A stretch of DNA of 59,311 bases from JBAZCI01 sp041671025 (GTDB lineage Bacteria; Patescibacteriota; Patescibacteriia; UBA10025), in assembly GCA_041671025.1 (NCBI GenBank), contig JBAZCI010000003.1, positions 1-59,311 on the forward strand, read 5' to 3'. Numbering within the stretch: the first letter of the stretch is position 1; every line of letters starts with the position of its first letter. Shown piece by piece: positions 53,556 to 59,311 of the stretch. The translations under genes were made by a program, and so were the position numbers. The notes beneath the pieces were generated by a model that was not told the DNA's origin, ran no database searches, and saw only the letters and a program-made list of their open reading frames with translations.

Positions 53556-53589
53556 GGCAGGGAAACGTACGATCCCTGCCTCTTTTTTT
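53556..53589 (+). terminator. Rho-independent terminator
   Basis: GGCAGGGA and TCCCTGCC form an eight-pair stem around a nine-base loop (53556-53580), followed by TCTTTTTTT. It ends the transcript of the small gene at 53303. Confidence 0.85.
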
Positions 53590-53612
53590 ATGTATTAAAA
53601 TGATAATGCCCC

Positions 53613-53750
53613 GCACCCTGGAAAGGGTGCGCTATCTATATATTTTTCAAGCGCACCCCGCTGTGGGTGCGCGTGATTCCAATATTCACGAGCGCAGGCC
53701 GAGTCGCCTGCGCTGTATATTTGTCCACTAGAGCACCCTCTCCAGGGTGC
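53613..53750. repeat. REP-like palindrome cluster, second copy
   Basis: Four palindromes: 53613-53630, 53651-53672, 53691-53714 and 53733-53750. The first three have the same order, arm sequences and nearly the same spacing as 5034-5134, and even the spacer GTGATTCCAATATTCACGAG resembles GTAATTGTAATACTCGCGAG. So a composite unit of about 100 bases is shared between sites 48.6 kb apart. It sits between the terminator of the small gene and the 3' end of recG. Confidence 0.85.
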
Positions 53751-53770
53751 GAAGGATGTATAAACCTGTA

Positions 53771-55864
53771 TTACTCTAAATGCAGAGACCGTTCAAAATG
53801 CTCCGCCTTTTTCTTGAGGAGCGGCCATCGGTCTAATGTCGGATCTTTTTGGACGAGCGACCCGACGGCCTCGCGCGCCTGTTTGATAATAAGCGAATCG
53901 GCGAGCGTGGCGATCTTGAGCGGCGGCAGGCCTGTTTGTTTTGTTCCGTACATGTCTCCCGGACCGCGGAATTCTAGGTCTTTTTCAGCCAGCTCAAAGC
54001 CGTTGGTGGAGTCTACGAGCGCATGTAGGCGGTCGATACTTTTTTGACTTTCTGTTTCGGTAAATAAAAATGTGTATGACTGATGCTCCGCACGGCCGAC
54101 GCGTCCGCGGAATTGATGGAGCTGTGCGAGGCCGAACCGTTCAGCGCCTTCGATGACCATGACGGATGCATTGGGTACATCAATCCCTACTTCAACAACC
54201 GCCGTTGCACAGAGGATATTGATCTTACCGTCCGCCATTTGCCTCATTACCTGCTCTTTGCGCTTGGGTCCAAGCTTTCCGTGGAGGATGCCGATTGAGG
54301 CATCAGGGAAAACTTCTTGTGAAAGGCGTTCGGCCTCCTGTTTTACAGACTTTACGCCGAGCGTGTCCGATGGATCAATGAGCGGGCATACGACAAAGAT
54401 TTGTCGGCCGCTGTTCATTTCCTGGCGGATAAAATCATATGTCTCTTTGCGTTTCTGAGGAATGATGATTTTTGTGATGATTGGTTTCCTTCCCGGCGGA
54501 AGTGTGTCAATAATTGACAGATCTAGGTCTCCGTAGAGGGTGAGCGCAAGCGTGCGGGGTATGGGAGTGGCGGTCATCGAAAGCAGGTGAGGGGTCAGGG
54601 GAGTCTCTACCGGTACGGATGTTTTTAACGCGGATGCCTTTGCCAGTTTTTTTCGCTGAGCCACGCCGAATCGATGCTGTTCGTCGGTTATGACGAGGCC
54701 AAGTTTATGGAACTGCACCGCATCCTGTATGAGTGCGTGAGTACCGATAACAATATCTATTTTACCTGTAGCGAGCATTGATCGGAGCGCAGACTTGGTG
54801 ACATGTTCTGTGTGACTGGTTTTGGCGGTACTGCCGGTGAGAAGTCCGATTGTGAGACCACTTGTTTTAACCAACCGGGAGATGGTGTTGAAGTGCTGTT
54901 CCGCGAGTATTTCGGTTGGCGCCATGAGCGTAGATTGCCAGCCGCTGTCTGCGGCATTAATCATCGCCAGCGTTGCGACAATGGTTTTCCCGGATCCGAC
55001 GTCACCCTCGAGAAGTCTGTTCATAGGCCGGTTTTTTCTCATGTCGGTAAGTACTTCCCAGGCAGTTTTTTTCTGCGGGTCAGTGAGGGTAAATGGAAGA
55101 GATGCAACAAATGCTTTTATCCTGTGTTCATTGGTGGGGATGGTGGGTGCAGGTTCTTTTTTCAGCTGTTCACGGTTGAGTGCGGCGCGGAGGAGTATGA
55201 GAAAAAGCTCATTAAATTTGAGCCGATCACGCGCCTGATTCAGTGCGTTGCCGTCAGGGGGAAAATGAACATGTTGGACCGCCGTTGCAAGGGGATCCAT
55301 ATGATAACTGGCGACGATCTCATCTGGGAGCCAGTCCTTAATTGTATTGGCGACCGGCAAAACAATTTTTATGAGGTACCGAAGCTGTTTCGCCGTGATG
55401 TTCTCTGTGAGGGAATACAATGGAACAATGCGAGCGGTGTGCGTTTGTTCTGCCTTTGCTTTTTCAAACGTGGGGGCGGTCAGATGGAAGCCGTACTCAT
55501 TCATTTCGGCTTTTCCTGCCAGAAATACCTCATCGCCCTGATTCAGCTGTTTGGTCAAAAACGGCTGATTAAACCACACGGCTTTAACGCTTCCCGTTTC
55601 GTCAGAAATAAGCGCTTCCGTAATCATCATTTTTCTGCGCGGAGAGCGGTGGTTTTCGATCACGTTGATAGTTCCTTTAATGTGCGACCGTACTCCCGGC
55701 TGAAGCGAGGCAATGGAGACGATGGTACGGAAGTCATCATAGCGCTTGGGGTAGTATGCCAAGACATCCTGGATGGTTCTGAGCCCAAGCTTGAGTAACC
55801 GTTTCTGTATTGTCACTCCAATGCCAGGGAGTGATGAAATTGTGCTTTTAAGTGTTCGTACCAT
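53771..55864 (-). CDS. recG: ATP-dependent DNA helicase RecG
   Basis: RecG remodels stalled replication forks and branch-migrates Holliday junctions. The 697-residue chain is the usual length. Residues ~5-35 hold a helix-hairpin-helix-like start (GIGVTIQKRLLKLGLRTI), ~50-130 the OB-fold wedge, RLLEGDVGSGKTIVATLA (~284-300) the Walker A, TDEQHRFG (~393-400) the DEQH box, SMTATPIPRTLALTLYGDLD motif III and QFRGRVGRAEHQSYTFL motif VI. The start is ATG 55864. It is transcribed opposite to the secretion operon, and the membrane-protein gene upstream ends 62 bases before it. Confidence 0.97.
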   Translation of the reverse strand: MVRTLKSTISSLPGIGVTIQKRLLKLGLRTIQDVLAYYPKRYDDFRTIVSIASLQPGVRSHIKGTINVIENHRSPRRKMMITEALISDETGSVKAVWFNQPFLTKQLNQGDEVFLAGKAEMNEYGFHLTAPTFEKAKAEQTHTARIVPLYSLTENITAKQLRYLIKIVLPVANTIKDWLPDEIVASYHMDPLATAVQHVHFPPDGNALNQARDRLKFNELFLILLRAALNREQLKKEPAPTIPTNEHRIKAFVASLPFTLTDPQKKTAWEVLTDMRKNRPMNRLLEGDVGSGKTIVATLAMINAADSGWQSTLMAPTEILAEQHFNTISRLVKTSGLTIGLLTGSTAKTSHTEHVTKSALRSMLATGKIDIVIGTHALIQDAVQFHKLGLVITDEQHRFGVAQRKKLAKASALKTSVPVETPLTPHLLSMTATPIPRTLALTLYGDLDLSIIDTLPPGRKPIITKIIIPQKRKETYDFIRQEMNSGRQIFVVCPLIDPSDTLGVKSVKQEAERLSQEVFPDASIGILHGKLGPKRKEQVMRQMADGKINILCATAVVEVGIDVPNASVMVIEGAERFGLAQLHQFRGRVGRAEHQSYTFLFTETESQKSIDRLHALVDSTNGFELAEKDLEFRGPGDMYGTKQTGLPPLKIATLADSLIIKQAREAVGSLVQKDPTLDRWPLLKKKAEHFERSLHLE

Positions 55865-55926
55865 GTGTATCCCAGTTATTATTATGTACTATTAACTTTA
55901 GTACACACGTGGGAAGATTTTTGGCA

Positions 55927-57069
55927 TTATTTATCGATCGAGGCGCCAATTTTACCCAAATGGCTCTTTACTTTTTCGAGGAGTTCTTTATGTTTATCAC
56001 GTTCCTTATCAGCTTTCATTTTCATTAAAATTACCGTGAGTGTAGCTGTGGGAAAAATATCGGTACCCGGAAATATTTCTGCAATGGCTGCAATAACGAG
56101 CGTACCAAGCATCTTTTTAATCACAAACCTTTTAAATGCTACTCCGCTAAAAATTCCAGTAAAACCGATGATAATAAGGGTAAGAACAAGGGAGATTCCT
56201 TTGACTCCAATCCCAGCTACTGGCACAAATTCGAGAACCTCAATGAAGTCCTTTATTATGGCTAGTACGAGCACTAAATAAAAAGCGCCCATTTCGCCTT
56301 CTTGCATTCGTTTACGAAGCTCTCTTCCCAGTTGGAGCGAGTCGTTGATGAGTCCAGCATCTCCTTCTCCACTTGCGCCTCTTGCTAGAGTTGAAAAGGT
56401 TTTGAGATATAAGTTGTCCGGCTTTGAAATACTTGTGTCCAGGTCGATGCCGGATTCTTGAACATCCGACACAAGGCTTCGCAAGACACTACTTCGGTAA
56501 TCTGATCGGATTGATGTATTACGACCAGCATCAAACTCTCGCTTACGTTCATTCTCGAATTTATCTTCAAATTCTACACCTGATGGGCTTGGTATTGTTA
56601 GAGCGCGCTCGGATCGTAGTATACCGCGACCTACATTTCCTCGGATTCTTCTTTGGGGGGCGGATGATGCATCATTTGCATTCGCTGAACCCTCTTTTCT
56701 TTCAGAATCATTTATACCAGAGGCGGGACTGGTTCGTCTATTATCAGAATTATTTCTTTGCATGCGGGAGATTCCCCCTTTTCTGTTTTTTTTTAGTTGT
56801 TGTATTAACGATTTTTGCTCAGGAGTCAAATTATTCACTGATCTTTCATCAGTATCTTTTTGAAGAGTATCCTTGTTAGCGTTGCGCTTCCCTTTACTTT
56901 TCGACTTATTAATTGGAGAGGCTGTTACTTTCTCTTCTATCGTGTGGGTAACGTTATTCGCGCCTTGTGTACTTGCCCCTTTTTCTTTAAGCGCCTTTAT
57001 TCTGAATGCTCTTAGCTCTCTTGCGTGCTGTTGTTGCTTCCCTGATTGTCCTTTCTCCTCGTTTTCCAT
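55927..57069 (-). CDS. Hypothetical membrane protein with long charged N-terminal region
   Basis: A 380-residue protein. Residues 1-~200 are hydrophilic, rich in Lys, Arg, Asn and Ser, and probably disordered. Three hydrophobic segments follow at ~262-283, ~288-312 and ~318-345 (FYLVLVLAIIKDFIEVLEFV, ISLVLTLIIIGFTGIFSGVA, LGTLVIAAIAEIFPGTDIFP), then a charged C-terminal helix. No family is recognised. The start ATG at 57069 has a TATACT six bases upstream, so a leaderless transcript is possible. It lies just before recG in the same direction, so the two may be co-transcribed. Confidence 0.7.
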   Translation of the reverse strand: MENEEKGQSGKQQQHARELRAFRIKALKEKGASTQGANNVTHTIEEKVTASPINKSKSKGKRNANKDTLQKDTDERSVNNLTPEQKSLIQQLKKNRKGGISRMQRNNSDNRRTSPASGINDSERKEGSANANDASSAPQRRIRGNVGRGILRSERALTIPSPSGVEFEDKFENERKREFDAGRNTSIRSDYRSSVLRSLVSDVQESGIDLDTSISKPDNLYLKTFSTLARGASGEGDAGLINDSLQLGRELRKRMQEGEMGAFYLVLVLAIIKDFIEVLEFVPVAGIGVKGISLVLTLIIIGFTGIFSGVAFKRFVIKKMLGTLVIAAIAEIFPGTDIFPTATLTVILMKMKADKERDKHKELLEKVKSHLGKIGASIDK

Positions 57070-57178
57070 ACTGATAGTATATCAGACTCCTAGGATTGCA
57101 GAAAATGCCGTTTTCTACCATAAAGCAACCATTTTCATGAATGGCGTATTGCCGGTCTTGTATTTTTCTCAAGCTCAT

Positions 57179-57577
57179 GCCCTCGGTAGGAATCCCCGCC
57201 AGAGGCGGGTCCGCCAATTTCATAATTTATTGTGGCGGAGAACCTAGATTACAAGCTCCGCAAGTTCCGCTTTTTACTAGTGGTATGGATGTATTTTTCT
57301 TAAGCCCCTGCCCTCGGTAGGAATCGAACCTACATTACAAGCTCCGCAAGCTTGCGTCCTATCCATTGAACGACGAGGGCGAGGGCTTAAGAAAAATTAT
57401 TATCTAAATGTGGGAATCTAACTTTTTATATTATTGGGATCCTTGACCCCGTATTCGGGGTCGGGACTTGCGTCCTAGCTCTCCTGTACTTGCGATGCCG
57501 AGATTTTCGAGGCATGCATAGTACAGGATCCATTGTGTCCCTACGGGACATCCCCCGGAGGGGGAAACGACGAGGGC
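57179..57577 (-). pseudogene. Fragmented second tRNA-Arg copy, split by palindrome-rich inserts
   Basis: Five pieces, 57179-57194, 57240-57264, 57467-57477, 57529-57535 and 57566-57577 (16+25+11+7+12 = 71 bases), join to give the intact tRNA-Arg next to it with one mismatch. The breaks fall in the T loop (between bases 56 and 57), the anticodon stem (30/31) and twice in the D arm. The inserts are hairpin-forming: CCCGCC...GGCGGG plus TCCGCCA...TGGCGGA; a 50-base insert with TCCTGTACT...AGTACAGGA; TGTCCC...GGGACA plus TCCCC...GGGGA. The central insert also contains the intact tRNA. Probably not functional, unless processed in an unknown way. Confidence 0.75.
57309..57380 (-). tRNA. tRNA-Arg (anticodon GCG)
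   Basis: Read on the minus strand, the sequence folds as a standard cloverleaf: acceptor GCCCTCG/CGAGGGC, D arm GTTC/GGAC, anticodon stem CAAGC/GCTTG around loop TTGCGGA (anticodon GCG, reading CGC and CGU), a four-base variable loop and T arm GTAGG/CCTAC with loop TTCGATT. U8, A14, G18G19, A20 and C35, important for Arg identity, are present. The discriminator is A at 57309 and CCA is not encoded. Arg tRNAs of this box in bacteria usually carry ACG, so GCG is less common. Confidence 0.92.
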
Positions 57578-57676
57578 ATGAGCTTGAGAAAAATAGTACT
57601 TACTCGATTTGTGAGGAGAATTTATCTTTTGTATAAAAAAAGCTTTATTTAGCTTAGCGGTGGTTGTGAATTTTGT

Positions 57677-58168
57677 CTATAGTTTGAAAACCCGCTGAAA
57701 CGCATCAGAAAGCGACTCATTTTCATGCTCCAGATTTTCTTCGACATATTCCAGTAGTATCTCCCTGACTTTAAGGGGGTTTTCATTTTCCAGCGATACA
57801 GACAAGTTGGTTCTGAGCGTATTACGAAAACTCATATATAGTCTTTTGACTTCGGGGGGTTCGTAGATAATCCAAAATGCCGTCAAAGCGTCGTATCGGT
57901 AGAAGACTTTACCGACTTCAATCCCGTCTTCAGTAATGGCAAAAGGGATGTCTGCCGGTGCTCGCCGATTTCTGAAAACGATAATGATTGCCGTGATCAC
58001 AATAATAACCGCGAACAGGGGATTTGTCGTGAAAATTGAAAATACAAGCGCGCCAAGGATAGCAAGAATCGCAAGAATATACCATGTTCGTGATCGCTGA
58101 TGGGCTACAAATTCAGGGAATGACCACGAAAGTAGCGTTTTACCGTGATCTTCGATTGGTTCTTCCAT
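57677..58168 (-). CDS. Hypothetical membrane protein with two transmembrane segments
   Basis: A 163-residue protein. The N-terminus (LLSWSFPEFVAHQRSRTWYI) leads into two close hydrophobic helices at ~29-46 and ~49-66 that end in RNRRAP. The remaining ~95 residues look like a small PH-like or DUF-type soluble domain (ITEDGIEVGKVFYRYDALTA, FWIIYEPPEVKRLYMSF). The two-helix hairpin followed by this domain is common among uncharacterised CPR proteins. A short AGCT stem with a T-run beyond the stop (57637-57660) may be its terminator. No function is known. Confidence 0.72.
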   Translation of the reverse strand: MEEPIEDHGKTLLSWSFPEFVAHQRSRTWYILAILAILGALVFSIFTTNPLFAVIIVITAIIIVFRNRRAPADIPFAITEDGIEVGKVFYRYDALTAFWIIYEPPEVKRLYMSFRNTLRTNLSVSLENENPLKVREILLEYVEENLEHENESLSDAFQRVFKL

Positions 58169-58246
58169 AGAAAGATACGTATATCATACGCAAAAAGGGG
58201 AAAAAATGCCAGTCCCTGCCAAATGTAGTATAGGTCGCAAGGGATG

Positions 58247-58274
58247 TTGACATTGATTACCTATGGAGTAAGAT
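58247..58274 (+). promoter_or_regulatory. Promoter of a small transcription unit
   Basis: TTGACA (58247-58252) and TAAGAT (58269-58274) are 16 bases apart. A GGGAGGG ribosome-binding site and an ATG follow at 58290-58301, and a hairpin with a T-run lies at 58598. Confidence 0.55.
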
Positions 58275-58298
58275 GTGATCTATACCAGGGAGGGATCG

Positions 58299-58478
58299 AT
58301 GTTCTTTCTCAAACTCTCTGGTTTATTCCCGAAGATGAGCATTATGCTCATGAGGCGTTTTGAGCGCCGTGTGCTTCTGTACTCGTTTGGCTCCGTGCCC
58401 GCGGCATGCTTTCCCAAAACATTTTGGGTGCTCATTATGCCTTGTCTTCGTGATAAACCAGCGGCAGCGCTTATTTAG
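58299..58478 (+). CDS. Possible small protein (59 residues)
   Basis: ATG 58299 stands a few bases after GGGAGGG, itself after a good promoter. The product would be basic and hydrophobic in patches (MFFLKLSGLFPKMSIMLMRR), with no known motif. Composition gives little support, so the transcript, about 345 bases to the terminator, might instead be a small RNA. A hairpin TTTTCTCACTATGAGAAAA at about 58513-58531 lies in its 3' part. Confidence 0.4.
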   Translation: MFFLKLSGLFPKMSIMLMRRFERRVLLYSFGSVPAACFPKTFWVLIMPCLRDKPAAALI

Positions 58479-58597
58479 TAGTTGTACGAATTCCGGTATG
58501 CAGGAGTATAAAGGATTTTCTCACTATGAGAAAAAAATATACACCTTTCGCCTCACCTTACCGTATCATAAGCCCTGTCACTCAATTTACATTAATG

Positions 58598-58627
58598 ACG
58601 ATGATTCGTACCATCGTCTCTTTTTTT
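58598..58627 (+). terminator. Rho-independent terminator
   Basis: GACGATG and CATCGTC form a seven-pair stem around ATTCGTAC, followed by TCTTTTTTTA. It would end the small unit that begins at 58247, just before the next promoter. Confidence 0.65.
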
Positions 58628-58628
58628 A

Positions 58629-58656
58629 TTGTGTTTTTTGATATGTGCGGTATAAT
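58629..58656 (+). promoter_or_regulatory. Promoter of the DUF1761 gene
   Basis: TTGTGT (58629-58634) and TATAAT (58651-58656) are separated by 16 bases; the ATG of the next gene is 35 bases downstream. Confidence 0.6.
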
Positions 58657-58690
58657 CCTTATTGGGAATTATTATTAATAAGATACACGT

Positions 58691-59095
58691 ATGTTCGAAA
58701 CATCAGTCAATTGGCTGGCGGTTCTCGTAACCGGGCTAGGGTACATGGTTATCGGAGGGCTGTGGTATGGGCCGCTCTTCCAAAAGCCGTGGATGCGTCT
58801 CGCTAATGTTAGCGAGGCTGATGCTAAGGCGGGCGCGGGAAAGGCGTATGTCATGATGTTTATCGTGGCGCTGGTATCCGTGTTTGTTCTTGCAATGTTT
58901 GTTAACGCAATCGGCGCGGACACATTCGACGAAGGCATGCTCGTCGGCCTGCTGATCTGGGTCGGGTTTGTCGGGACGGTTCTATTAAACGGTGTCATAT
59001 TTGAAAAACGGCCGTTCGCATTGTATGTCCTCAATAGCGGATACAATCTGGTTACACTGCTTGTCGCGGGCGGCGTGCTTGCGATCTGGAGCTAG
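58691..59095 (+). CDS. DUF1761 family membrane protein
   Basis: A 134-residue integral membrane protein with four helices. The family pattern is clear: NWLAVLVTGLGYMVIGGLWY and GPLFQKPWMRL near the start, then a helix-loop-helix and FEKRPFALYVLNSGYNLVTL near the end. DUF1761 proteins have no established function. It has its own promoter at 58629 and a two-way terminator after it, so it forms a single-gene unit. Confidence 0.88.
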   Translation: MFETSVNWLAVLVTGLGYMVIGGLWYGPLFQKPWMRLANVSEADAKAGAGKAYVMMFIVALVSVFVLAMFVNAIGADTFDEGMLVGLLIWVGFVGTVLLNGVIFEKRPFALYVLNSGYNLVTLLVAGGVLAIWS

Positions 59096-59120
59096 GTGCC
59101 AAACGAAATTTAAAAACAGA

Positions 59121-59150
59121 ACGCTTTCTCATACGAGAAGGCGTTTTGCT
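59121..59150. terminator. Bidirectional terminator between convergent genes
   Basis: ACGCTTTCTC and GAGAAGGCGT pair around ATAC (59121-59144) with one G-T pair. A T-rich tail follows on the plus strand, and on the minus strand the stem is followed by TCTGTTTTTAAA. It serves the DUF1761 gene and the EamA-type gene. Confidence 0.75.
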
Positions 59151-59163
59151 TTAACAGAGTATA

Positions 59164-59311
59164 TTATTTACTGTATCTAATAATAATCACGGAGCCGATG
59201 AAAATCAGTATGCCTCCGATAAAAAAGTATATATTCGGGGTTGCTTTGAAGATCAGGTAACTGAACAGAACAACGAAAAAGGGATATGCAATTTCGATGA
59301 TCGATGCCGTG
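59164..59311 (-). CDS. EamA/DMT-family transporter, C-terminal fragment (5'-partial)
   Basis: The minus-strand frame at the right edge encodes the last 48 residues of a drug/metabolite transporter-like protein: TASIIEIAYPFFVVLFSYLI, a short loop with ATPNIYFF, then GGILIFIGSVIIIRYSK and a TAA at 59166-59164. The E-x-A-Y-P-F-F-x-x-L-F helix followed by a final G-G-x-L-I-x-x-G helix is the usual end of EamA proteins. The rest of the gene is outside the window. Confidence 0.75.
   Translation of the reverse strand, partial: TASIIEIAYPFFVVLFSYLIFKATPNIYFFIGGILIFIGSVIIIRYSK

Larger units (their letters stand above)
57161..57595. repeat. Nested inverted repeats around the tRNA-Arg copies
   Basis: The outer arms, 57161-57185 and 57571-57595, are a perfect 25-base inverted repeat. 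They include the tRNA acceptor-stem sequence and 18 further bases with a terminal T-run/A-run. The inner arms, 57293-57316 and 57374-57397, pair over 24 bases with two mismatches and also start with the acceptor stem of the intact tRNA. Left arms resemble each other (TATTTTTCTCAAGC and TATTTTTCTTAAGC), so the whole flanked unit seems to have been duplicated, one copy now inside the other. Confidence 0.8.

Noticed and set aside
54803..55798. Plus-strand 331-codon open frame
   Set aside because: Complete shadow of recG on the other strand, with no start signals and an unusual composition.
55865..55926. Separate recG promoter in the 62-base gap
   Set aside because: Only weak -10-like strings such as CATAAT are present, without a matching -35.

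Overview
The window looks like a chromosomal piece of a Candidate Phyla Radiation (Patescibacteria) bacterium. The signs are a type IV secretion-like locus of the kind common in these genomes (VirB6-like protein, PrgI, VirB4, VirB2-like pilins, a lytic transglycosylase fusion), a giant Cys-rich secreted protein, very tight gene packing, and many unrecognised proteins. TGA is used as an ordinary stop (many ATGA overlaps), so this is not one of the UGA-recoding lineages. I cannot place it below phylum level from sequence alone.

Layout. 1-4.97 kb: housekeeping genes, namely the 3' part of leuS carrying an embedded alpha/beta hydrolase, a hypothetical gene, tsaC-type threonylcarbamoyl-AMP synthase, an MFS-like transporter, and rsmA with an apparent one-base frameshift. 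4.97-5.47 kb: a cluster of REP-like palindromes and a strong promoter. 5.47-19.48 kb: envelope genes, namely a calcium-repeat membrane protein, a 2878-residue Cys-rich secreted protein, a VirB6/TrbL-like membrane protein and a hypothetical protein. 19.6-40.4 kb: an island of eleven paralogous proteins, here called PU-1 to PU-11. Each ends in the swivelling phosphohistidine domain of PEP-utilising enzymes, and none has an ATP-grasp domain or a PEP/pyruvate TIM barrel. Among them lie two separate HAD phosphatase-like genes (a third HAD domain is fused to PU-4), two histidine-phosphatase genes, a RAYT-type transposase and one unrecognised gene. 40.5-41.5 kb: a third histidine phosphatase and a small coiled protein on the minus strand. 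41.9-53.1 kb: one long operon that begins with a stand-alone PEP-synthase-type ATP-grasp protein and continues through PrgI, VirB4, pilin-like, DsbA-like and transglycosylase genes. 53.1-59.3 kb: a small orphan gene, recG, two membrane proteins, a tRNA-Arg(GCG) set inside a second, fragmented tRNA-Arg copy, a possible small gene or RNA, a DUF1761 protein and the end of an EamA-type transporter.

How the parts may work together. PEP synthase, pyruvate phosphate dikinase and rifampicin phosphotransferase join an ATP-grasp domain, a swivelling His domain and an acceptor module in one chain. Here those parts appear split and multiplied: one ATP-grasp protein and eleven swivel proteins that differ in their N-terminal helical modules. 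Three histidine phosphatases and three HAD domains in the same neighbourhood could remove phosphate from His or from the products. I infer a branched ATP-driven phosphotransfer network; its acceptors are unknown. The island sits between two blocks of secretion-like genes, and the ATP-grasp gene is the first gene of the secretion operon.

A second theme is palindromic DNA. REP-like hairpins lie in several gaps, two lie in frame inside the RAYT gene, and hairpin-rich inserts split the outer tRNA-Arg copy into five pieces.
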